64,000 nucleotides of DNA from contig NZ_FNES01000012.1 in assembly GCF_900100195.1 (NCBI RefSeq), forward strand, positions 62,001 through 126,000, in the 5' to 3' direction. Within the stretch, counting starts at the first letter, position 1. Every line of letters starts with the position of its first letter. Made by a program: the position numbers and the translations under genes. Shown in pieces: positions 36,472 through 44,248 of the stretch. The notes beneath the pieces are model-generated. The model was given only the letters and a program-made list of their open reading frames with translations. It ran no database searches and was not told where the DNA came from. This DNA is from Billgrantia gudaonensis (GTDB lineage Bacteria; Pseudomonadota; Gammaproteobacteria; Pseudomonadales; Halomonadaceae).

Positions 36472-36493
36472 CCGGCCAGGCATGCCTGGCCGG
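36472..36493. promoter_or_regulatory. 22-bp perfect palindrome upstream of histidine kinase gene
   Basis: CCGGCCAGGCA followed directly by its complement with no spacer, 22 bases before the kinase ATG. It could be an operator or a hairpin ending the peroxiredoxin transcript. A strong AGGAGG at 36456-36461 just upstream has no start codon at a suitable distance. Confidence 0.5.
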
Positions 36494-36514
36494 CCGAAAC
36501 GCTCAGGGGGTGAC

Positions 36515-37372
36515 ATGTCTCATGCCGAGCATCAGCGCGCGGCCCAGCTGTTGCGTGACCTGGAACAGGCCAACAGCCAGCTGCTGCAATCCGAGAAGCT
36601 CGCTTCCATCGGCCAGCTCGCCGCCGGGGTCGCCCACGAGATCAACAACCCCATCGGCTACGTCTTCTCGAACCTCAAGACGTTGGCCGACTATGTGCGC
36701 GATCTACTGGAAATCATCGACGCCTCTGACCGAGTCACTTCCCTGGAAGAACTGCAAGCCCTCAAGCAACGGCTCGATTACGGCTACATTCGTGACGACG
36801 TTCGGGCACTGATCAGCGAATCCGAAGAAGGCATCGAACGGGTCAAGTCCATCATCACCGCCTTGAAGGACTTCTCGCACATCGACGAGGAGGACTTCGT
36901 GGCCGCCGACCTCCACCGCGGCCTGGAAACCACGCTCAGCCTCGTCAACAACGAGCTCAAGTACAAGGCCGAGGTGATCAAAGAGTACGGCGAGCTTCCC
37001 CCCGTGGAGTGCCTGCCGTCTCAGATCAACCAGGTGGCGCTGAACCTGCTGACCAACGCCGTCCAGGCCATCGACGGGCGCGGGCGCATCGTCATCCGTA
37101 CCGGCTGCGACACCGAACGCGCCTGGTTCGAGATCGAGGATACTGGCCACGGCATCCCCGCCGAACACCGCGAACGCCTCTTCGAACCCTTCTTCACCAC
37201 CAAACCGGTAGGCGAAGGCACCGGCCTGGGGCTGGCGCTCTCCTCGAGCATCGTGCAGAAGCACGGTGGCCGGATCGAAATGGCGAGCGAACCCGGCCGG
37301 GGCAGTCGTTTTCGGGTATGGTTGCCGATCCATCAGCCCCATGACTCAGCGCCGGAGCCCGATCCGCGATGA
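36515..37372 (+). CDS. Sensor histidine kinase (HWE/NtrB-like, no membrane sensor)
   Basis: 285 residues. A short coiled coil, then the H-box GQLAAGVAHEINNPIGYVFSN (phospho-His near residue 38), N-box NLLTNAVQAI, G1 EIEDTGHGIP, F-box EPFFTTKP and G2 EGTGLGLALS. No transmembrane helix or separate input domain, so it probably senses through partner proteins. AGGGGG lies 5 bases before ATG 36515. The stop overlaps the next gene (ATGA), making it the first of a three-gene signalling operon. Confidence 0.9.
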   Translation: MSHAEHQRAAQLLRDLEQANSQLLQSEKLASIGQLAAGVAHEINNPIGYVFSNLKTLADYVRDLLEIIDASDRVTSLEELQALKQRLDYGYIRDDVRALISESEEGIERVKSIITALKDFSHIDEEDFVAADLHRGLETTLSLVNNELKYKAEVIKEYGELPPVECLPSQINQVALNLLTNAVQAIDGRGRIVIRTGCDTERAWFEIEDTGHGIPAEHRERLFEPFFTTKPVGEGTGLGLALSSSIVQKHGGRIEMASEPGRGSRFRVWLPIHQPHDSAPEPDPR

Positions 37373-38697
37373 CCGACACGCCCACCGCCACTCTGCTGCT
37401 TGTCGACGACGAGCCCCACGTGCTCGCCGCCTTGCAACGAGAGCTGCGTCACGAGGGCTACCGCCTGTTGACCGCCAACGATGGCGAGGCAGCGCTCGCC
37501 CATCTGGCCACCGAGCCCGTCGACGCCGTCATCTCGGATGCGCTGATGCCCGGCATGGACGGCATCGAAATGCTGGCGCGAATCCAGCACGAACATCCCG
37601 ACTGCCTGCGCCTGCTGCTCACCGGCAAGGCCGACCTGAACGCCGCCGTGCGTGCCATCAACGAAGGGCATGTCTATCGCTACATCGCCAAGCCCTGGGA
37701 TGCCACCGAGCTGCGCCAGACCCTTCAACTGGCGCTGGCCCACCAGCAAGCCCAGCGCGAGCAGCAGCGCCTGGAGGCGCTGACCCAGGACCAGAACCGC
37801 GAACTCAGCGAACTCAACGCCACCCTGGAGCGGCGGGTCGCCGAGCGCACCGCCGAGCTCCAGCAAACCGCCGACATGCTCGACGCCGCCTACGGCGAGC
37901 TGGAGCAGAGCTATGTCACCGCCACGCGCGTGTTCTCCTCGTTGATCACCCAGCGTCTACCGAAAGACTTGCAGACCAATGCCACGGTGAGCGAACTGCT
38001 CAAAGCCTTCGCCGACCAGCACGAGCTCGACGAAGAGACCCAGCGCGACCTGCAGATGGCGGCGGCCCTTTACAACCTCGGCAAGCTGACCTGGAACGAC
38101 CACCTGCTGACCGCGCCCTCCGAGCGCCTCTATGCTGCCGACCGCGATGCCTACCGCCGCTACCCGGAAAGCGGCGAGAGCCTGCTGATGGCCCTGGAAC
38201 ATCTGGAAGGGACGGCGAAGATCATCCGTCATCATCGCGAACGCTGGAACGGCAGCGGCTATCCCGACCACCTCCGCGAGCACGCCATTCCCTATGGCGC
38301 CCGACTGCTGGCGCTGGCCGTGGATTTCGTCGAACTGCAACGCGGCATGATCCTGCCGCGCAAGGTGCCCCGGCACAGTGTCCTCGCCCTGCTGGAAAAG
38401 TTCGCCGGCCGCGTCTACGACCCGGCACTGGTTGCGCCGTTCGTGGAACTCTGCGTCGAGCATGCCCCCGACTTGGGACTGGGCGGCAAGAAGGTGCTGT
38501 CGCTGGAAACCGCGCGTCTGGAGCCCGGCATGCAGCTCGCCCAGGACCTGCTCTCGCCCAGCGGTACGCTATTGTTGAATCGAGGCAAGGCGCTGTCGCG
38601 TAGCCTGATCGACAAGCTCATGCGCCTGGAAGAGCTGGAAGACGTGCGGCTCGAACTGCTGGTGCATCCGCCCGAAGCAACCGAAGACGAGCCTTGA
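37369..38697 (+). CDS. Response regulator with degenerate HD-GYP-like output domain
   Basis: 442 residues. N-terminal receiver with acidic pocket LLLVDDEPH and phospho-acceptor Asp in VISDALMPGMDG; a coiled coil (about 125-170); then an HD-type domain. In HD-GYP phosphodiesterases the site reads HDIGK and HHExxDGxGYP. Here it is YNLGK and HHRERWNGSGYP, so a key His-Asp pair is lost while the GYP part remains. Catalysis of c-di-GMP hydrolysis is doubtful; a c-di-GMP or protein-binding role is possible. Overlaps the kinase gene and is followed at once by the GGDEF-EAL gene. Confidence 0.85.
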   Translation: MTDTPTATLLLVDDEPHVLAALQRELRHEGYRLLTANDGEAALAHLATEPVDAVISDALMPGMDGIEMLARIQHEHPDCLRLLLTGKADLNAAVRAINEGHVYRYIAKPWDATELRQTLQLALAHQQAQREQQRLEALTQDQNRELSELNATLERRVAERTAELQQTADMLDAAYGELEQSYVTATRVFSSLITQRLPKDLQTNATVSELLKAFADQHELDEETQRDLQMAAALYNLGKLTWNDHLLTAPSERLYAADRDAYRRYPESGESLLMALEHLEGTAKIIRHHRERWNGSGYPDHLREHAIPYGARLLALAVDFVELQRGMILPRKVPRHSVLALLEKFAGRVYDPALVAPFVELCVEHAPDLGLGGKKVLSLETARLEPGMQLAQDLLSPSGTLLLNRGKALSRSLIDKLMRLEELEDVRLELLVHPPEATEDEP

Positions 38698-38717
38698 CCT
38701 CGTTTCGAGAGGCGACG

Positions 38718-41700
38718 TTGAACGACAACGAGACGACAACCACTCCCCTGTATCGCACCGCCACCGTCACCATGGTGGCGCTAAGCTGCCTCGGCATCGG
38801 CCTGTTCGCTCTGGTGGATGCCGCCGTTTCTGCCTTTCCCGTCTCCATTCGTCCGCTGATCAACCCCGATGGGGGTCTGGCCACGGCCTTGCTCGGTTTA
38901 GCGCTGCTCTTCGGTTGCCTAGCACGCACTCACAGCGCACGTCTTGCAGCATTGGCCCTGTTCGGCGTGGCGGCCACCAGCCCGTGGCGAGCTTTCCCCG
39001 GCAGCATGCCGGATGCCATGGCACTCATGTTCGCCTTTCTCGCCCTCAGCTTGCTGGCGAGTGGCTGCCGCAACCACCGGCTTCGAAACGTCGCACGTTT
39101 CCTGGCCTGGCTGACCGTGCTGTCTGGCAGCGCTTTCCTGCTCACCGGCTGGCTAACGCCCTTGCCGGAGGCACTGTTCACCCACACCACTACGGCAGTG
39201 ATCGCCGGGCTGGTCGTCACTGCCGGTGGCGCGGGCATCCTGGTGCAGCACCGGCTGCATCGCCAATCCCCGATGCGCTTTTCAAGACTGCCGCTGGCGA
39301 CCGGCATCCTCGGCTCCTTGCTGGCGGTGAGCGGCTGGTACTTCCTGAGCAGCCAGAGCCTGCAACGATTGGAAGGAGACGTCGCATACACGCTCTCACA
39401 CGCGAAAACCACGATCCGGCACGATATCGAGGATCATGTCCAACTGCTGCAGCGGCTGGTTGGACGCTGGGAAACGCTCGGGCGAATTCCTGCCGCACCA
39501 CTGCGCCAGCACGAACTCGACAGTTACCTGGACGACTTCCCTTCGCTGGACTTCATTGCCGTGCTGGATGACGAGTTCCAATTTCTGGAAGGACAGTCGC
39601 ACCACCCGGAGCTCGATGACGACGAGATCGTCAACACCCTATCGTCGGCCAGCGTGGCCACCTGGCTTCCCGACTCTCCGGCAGCCCGCCGAGCCCTCCA
39701 TAGCACGGCCATCCGTGGTTCCCAAGGGGAAAACTGGTTGCTGCTGGCCCTCCCCCTATCGCTGTCGTCGCCACACTGGCTGGTGTCGAGCCTCGATGTG
39801 GCCACATTGCTCGAGCGCCACGAGTCACATACCGGTCCTTTCCATCTCCAGGTGGCACATGCAGGGGAGATGCTTTTCGACTCCCTCGAGACGACGGCCG
39901 ACCAGGCGCTGCAGGCCATCGACCAACAGCACATCGAGCTGCCAGGTGGCGGCGAGTGGACCCTGACCGCCGCCCTGCCGCGCTCGCGCCTTCAGCTCAG
40001 TGCCGTCGTGCCGACCCTGACGCTGCTCAGCGGCCTGCTGTTCACCTATCTGCTGATGATCAGCCTGGGCCTGAACCAGCTCTCCCGAGAGCGCCGCCAC
40101 CGGCTGAACGCCAGCCATCGCGCCCTCGAGCAGACGATGAAACAGCGCGACCAGTTCTTCACGCTGTCGCTGGAACTCTTCTGCCGCGTCGACCTGGAGG
40201 GGCGATTCCTGCAGGTGAATCCGGCATTCCAACAGTCCCTGGGGTTCAGCCACGATCAACTCATCGGAAGCACCTACGGCCGGCTGATCCATCCCGACGA
40301 CCAGCCGCTGATCGCCCAGGCCATACAGGCACTGGCCGGAGGAGACAGGATTCAACAGCTGGAAGCCCGCGTCATCGATGCCCGCGACGAGACGCACTGG
40401 GTCGAGATCAACGCCGCCCTTGGCGACGAGTCGGTCATCTACGCCGTGGCACGGGACGTCACCCTGCGCAAGCAGGCCGAGGCACAGCAGGTTCGCGACC
40501 GGAGACTGTTCCGTATCGTCGGTCGCACCGCTCAGATCGGTGGCTGGTACTTCGATCTCAGCGAGGGACGACCGATCTGGTCCGACGAGGTGTGCGCCAT
40601 TCACGACGAGCCTGCCGGCTTCCAGCCTACCCTCGAGCAGGCCATCGCCTACTACAAACCGGCCTACCGCGAGCGCCTGCAGCAGGCTTTCGAAACCTGC
40701 GTGCGCGAGGGCAAACCGATCGACGACGTCTTCGAGATCGTCACGGCCAAGGGTCGCCATCGCTACGTGCGCGTCATCGGCGAGGCGATGCGCAACGAGC
40801 AGGGTGAAATCATACGTGCCCAGGGCTCGACCCAGGACATCACCGAGCGCAAGCGCCTGCAGGACGAGGTGCACCAGCTCGCCGAACGACTCACCACTAC
40901 GCTGGAGAGCATCACCGACGGCTTTTTCACCCTGGATGCCGAGTGGCGCTTCAGCTACTTGAACCACGAGGCGGAACGGCTCCTGCAGCGCTCGCGACAG
41001 GAGCTGCTGGGTCAGGATATCTGGCAAGCCTTTCCCGAGGCAGAGGGCACGCTTTTCGAAACGGAATACCGGCGTGCGGTCGCCGACGGTATTTCCGTCA
41101 CCTTCGAGGAGTACAATCCGCGGCTCGATCTATGGGTGGAAGTGCATGCCTACCCCTCCGACGAAGGGCTGGCCGTCTACTTCCAGAACATCAACGCTCG
41201 CAAGGCCGCCGAACGCCAGCTGCGCATTCTGGAGCGCGGCATCGAGTCCAGCGTCAACGGCGTCGTGATCGCCGACGCCCAACAGCCGGGCTACCCGATC
41301 GTCTATGCCAATGCCGCCTTCGAAAAGATCACCGGCTACACCCGCGAAGAAGTGATCGGCCACAACTGCCGCATGCTGCAGGGCGAGAACACCGATCCCG
41401 ACGCCAAACGCGCCCTGCGCCTGGGCATCGAGGCACGGCGCACGCTTCACGTCACGCTGCTCAACTACCGCAAGGACGGCTCGCCCTTCTGGAACGACCT
41501 GTACATTTCGCCGGTATTCGACGACCCGGGCGAGGTCACCCACTTCATCGGCATCCAGAACGACATCTCCACGCAACGCGAGTACGAGTCTCGGCTCGCC
41601 TATCATGCCAGCCACGACGCGCTCACCGGCCTACCCAACCGCGCCCTTCTCGAGGACCGCCTGGCCCAGAGCAGCCAGTTCGCCCATCGCTATGCGCGCA

Positions 41701-43325
41701 GCCTGGCCGTGCTGTTCGTCGATCTCGACGATTTCAAGCCGATCAACGATACCCTGGGCCACGAGGTCGGTGACCACATTCTCATCGAGGTCGCCCGTCG
41801 CCTGGAAGCCGGGGTACGCCCCGGCGACACCGTGGCCCGCTTCGGCGGCGACGAATTCGTCATCCTGCTGCCCGACCTGGCCCACCAGGACGACGTCCTG
41901 CCCATCGTCGAACGACTGCTCGACAGCGTCGCCCGCCCCTACCGCGACGGCGACAGCGAGCTGCGCCTGACGGCGAGCATCGGCATCGCCCTGCGCCAGG
42001 ACGACGACCTACGGCCCACGCGTCTCATCCAACAGGCCGACCTGGCCATGTACAAGGCCAAGCGCCACGGGCGCAACACCTACCAGTGGTTCACCCAGGA
42101 TCTCAATCACAAGGTCAGCCAGCGCGTGACGCTGCGCAACGCCCTGCAGCGCGCCATCGAAGAGGAGCAGTTCGAACTCCACTATCAGCCGCAAATCCAC
42201 GGCGCCAGCGGCTCGGTGATCGGTTTCGAGGCGCTGATCCGCTGGCGCCATCCCGAGCGCGGCTACGTTTCACCCATGGAGTTCATCGGGCTGGCAGAGG
42301 ATACCGGCCAGATCATCCCCATCAGCGACTGGGTGCTGGCTACCGCCTGTCGCGACAACCGCCATCTCAACGAGCTGGGGCTGGGCCCATTGGTGATGTC
42401 GGCGAACGTCTCACCCATGCAATTCCAGCGCAGCCGCTTCGTGAGTCATGTCCAAGACACTCTGGCCACTACCGGACTGGCACCCGAGCTTCTCGAGCTG
42501 GAACTCACCGAGGGCGTGCTGATGGACGGCTCCGAAGGCGTGATCGACACCCTGCACGTCCTGCGCGAGCAGGGCATCAAGATTGCCATCGATGACTTCG
42601 GCACCGGCTTTTCCAGCCTAAGCTATCTGAAGCAGCTGCCCATCGACAAGATCAAGATCGACCGTTCCTTCATTCGCGAGGTGATCAGCGACCATCGAGA
42701 TGCCGCCATCGTCAAGGGCATCATCTCCATGGCCAGCTCGCTGCCGGTCAAGGTGGTGGCCGAGGGCGTGGAGACCCAGGCACAGCACGCCTTCCTGCAG
42801 AAGCTGCCGTGCGACATCTATCAGGGCTACTACTTCGCCCGCCCCATGCCGCTGGACGAGCTCGAGGGCTTCCTGCACCAAAATCGTGCCGCCCAGCGCC
42901 TACGCCTGGCACGCGAGAACGGCGAAGCCGGTAAACCCACGGTGCTGTTGCTCGACGACGAGGCCAACATCCTGAACGCCTTGACTCGCACGCTGCGCCG
43001 CGATGGCTACCGCATCCTCGCAACGGAAAGACCCCAGCAGGCTTTCGAGCTGCTGGCTACCGAAGACGTTCAGGTCATCATCAGCGACCAACGCATGCCG
43101 GAGATGAGCGGCACGGAATTCCTGCGTCGCGTCAAGGAACTCCATCCGGATACGATCCAGATCGTATTGTCGGGCTACACCGACCTGAAGACCGTGACCA
43201 CGGCAATCAACGAAGGCGCCATCTTCAAGTTCCTGACCAAACCCTGGGACGACGAAGAGTTGCGCCTGGTGGTGCAGCAGGCGTTTCGCAAGGCGGCATT
43301 GATGCAGGTTCAGGCGCCGTCTTGA
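38718..43325 (+). CDS. Multidomain c-di-GMP protein: membrane sensor, PAS repeats incl. LOV-like, GGDEF, EAL, receiver
   Basis: 1535 residues from TTG 38718 (GAGAGG upstream; the coupled TTG 38694 is the alternative). Layout: helices (about 15-215), an extracytoplasmic region (about 220-435), one helix, then four PAS domains (near 480-960). The fourth has the LOV cysteine motif GHNCRMLQG (Cys near 884) plus NYRKDGSPFWND and FIGIQND, typical of flavin-binding blue-light sensors. Then GGDEF (intact FGGDEF), EAL (FEALIRW, DDFGTGFSS intact) and a C-terminal receiver (DDE pocket, ISDQRMPEMSG). Likely both makes and degrades c-di-GMP, with phosphorylation at the C-terminus by the operon kinase. Confidence 0.93.
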   Translation: MNDNETTTTPLYRTATVTMVALSCLGIGLFALVDAAVSAFPVSIRPLINPDGGLATALLGLALLFGCLARTHSARLAALALFGVAATSPWRAFPGSMPDAMALMFAFLALSLLASGCRNHRLRNVARFLAWLTVLSGSAFLLTGWLTPLPEALFTHTTTAVIAGLVVTAGGAGILVQHRLHRQSPMRFSRLPLATGILGSLLAVSGWYFLSSQSLQRLEGDVAYTLSHAKTTIRHDIEDHVQLLQRLVGRWETLGRIPAAPLRQHELDSYLDDFPSLDFIAVLDDEFQFLEGQSHHPELDDDEIVNTLSSASVATWLPDSPAARRALHSTAIRGSQGENWLLLALPLSLSSPHWLVSSLDVATLLERHESHTGPFHLQVAHAGEMLFDSLETTADQALQAIDQQHIELPGGGEWTLTAALPRSRLQLSAVVPTLTLLSGLLFTYLLMISLGLNQLSRERRHRLNASHRALEQTMKQRDQFFTLSLELFCRVDLEGRFLQVNPAFQQSLGFSHDQLIGSTYGRLIHPDDQPLIAQAIQALAGGDRIQQLEARVIDARDETHWVEINAALGDESVIYAVARDVTLRKQAEAQQVRDRRLFRIVGRTAQIGGWYFDLSEGRPIWSDEVCAIHDEPAGFQPTLEQAIAYYKPAYRERLQQAFETCVREGKPIDDVFEIVTAKGRHRYVRVIGEAMRNEQGEIIRAQGSTQDITERKRLQDEVHQLAERLTTTLESITDGFFTLDAEWRFSYLNHEAERLLQRSRQELLGQDIWQAFPEAEGTLFETEYRRAVADGISVTFEEYNPRLDLWVEVHAYPSDEGLAVYFQNINARKAAERQLRILERGIESSVNGVVIADAQQPGYPIVYANAAFEKITGYTREEVIGHNCRMLQGENTDPDAKRALRLGIEARRTLHVTLLNYRKDGSPFWNDLYISPVFDDPGEVTHFIGIQNDISTQREYESRLAYHASHDALTGLPNRALLEDRLAQSSQFAHRYARSLAVLFVDLDDFKPINDTLGHEVGDHILIEVARRLEAGVRPGDTVARFGGDEFVILLPDLAHQDDVLPIVERLLDSVARPYRDGDSELRLTASIGIALRQDDDLRPTRLIQQADLAMYKAKRHGRNTYQWFTQDLNHKVSQRVTLRNALQRAIEEEQFELHYQPQIHGASGSVIGFEALIRWRHPERGYVSPMEFIGLAEDTGQIIPISDWVLATACRDNRHLNELGLGPLVMSANVSPMQFQRSRFVSHVQDTLATTGLAPELLELELTEGVLMDGSEGVIDTLHVLREQGIKIAIDDFGTGFSSLSYLKQLPIDKIKIDRSFIREVISDHRDAAIVKGIISMASSLPVKVVAEGVETQAQHAFLQKLPCDIYQGYYFARPMPLDELEGFLHQNRAAQRLRLARENGEAGKPTVLLLDDEANILNALTRTLRRDGYRILATERPQQAFELLATEDVQVIISDQRMPEMSGTEFLRRVKELHPDTIQIVLSGYTDLKTVTTAINEGAIFKFLTKPWDDEELRLVVQQAFRKAALMQVQAPS

Positions 43326-43345
43326 TCGACCGACGACGCAGCCAT

Positions 43346-44248
43346 TCAGTCAGGCCGGGCATTGACACCGCTGAGCGGACTCGCCGGGCTGGTCTCGCAA
43401 AGCCGTACCACGCTGCCCACCACGATCAGGCAGGGCGAGGGCAGCGGCGAAGCGGCGAGCTTATCGGGCATGTCGGCCAGGGTACCGACCAGTGCCCGCT
43501 GCTCGGGCAGGCTGGCGTTGGCCACCAGCAGGATCGGCCAGTCGTCGGGCAGGCCGCCATCGCGCAGCTTGCGGCAGATGGTTTCCAGCTTGCCCAGCCC
43601 CATGTAGAACACCAGCGTTTCATCGCGGCGGGCCAGTGCCTGCCAGTCGGGCTCGCCGCCCTGCCGGCACAGTTGAGCGGTGACGAAACGCAGCTGCTGG
43701 GCGTGGGCGCGATCGGTGAGTGGAATGCCCAGCGCCGCGCTGGCCGCCGAGGCGGCGGTGATGCCCGGTACGATCTCGGCGGGCACTTCCGCCTCGGCCA
43801 GCGCCGCGAGTTCCTCGCCCAGGCGGCCGAAGATGCCGGGATCGCCGCCCTTTAGGCGCACCACCGACTTGCCCTCCTGCGCCAGCGCCACCAACCGGGC
43901 GCCGATTTCGCCCTGGGGCACGCTGTGCTGACCGCGCGCCTTGCCCACGTAGTAGCGCTCCGTGCCCGCCGGGATCAGCGCCAGCACCTCGTCGCCCACC
44001 AGGCGGTCGTAGACCACGGCATCGGCCTCGCCGAGAAGCCGCGCCGCCTTCAGCGTCAGCAGCTCCACGTCGCCGCTGCCGGCCCCCACCAGGTAGACGG
44101 TGCCGGACCGGCACCGTCGCGCAGACACCCCCGTGCGGTTCCCCGCCGGCACACCCGAGCGGGAGGCAGCGGCCCGGCGCGGTTGGACGAGCCGTGCCAG
44201 GACGGCATTCAGACAGGTCTTCCACCGCCCCTTGCTCATGACGCGCAT
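43346..44248 (-). CDS. cobA: Uroporphyrinogen-III C-methyltransferase
   Basis: 300 residues. SUMT: VYLVGAGSGDVELLTLKA, YDRLVGDEVL, VVRLKGGDPGIFGR and VPGITAASAASAALGIPLTDR are signature blocks. It makes precorrin-2, the precursor of sirohaem required by NirB. A roughly 50-residue Arg-rich N-terminal extension precedes the domain. ATG 44248 has GAGGAG upstream and overlaps the nasA 3' end by 13 bases, so it is cotranscribed with nitrate reductase. Confidence 0.92.
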   Translation of the reverse strand: MRVMSKGRWKTCLNAVLARLVQPRRAAASRSGVPAGNRTGVSARRCRSGTVYLVGAGSGDVELLTLKAARLLGEADAVVYDRLVGDEVLALIPAGTERYYVGKARGQHSVPQGEIGARLVALAQEGKSVVRLKGGDPGIFGRLGEELAALAEAEVPAEIVPGITAASAASAALGIPLTDRAHAQQLRFVTAQLCRQGGEPDWQALARRDETLVFYMGLGKLETICRKLRDGGLPDDWPILLVANASLPEQRALVGTLADMPDKLAASPLPSPCLIVVGSVVRLCETSPASPLSGVNARPD

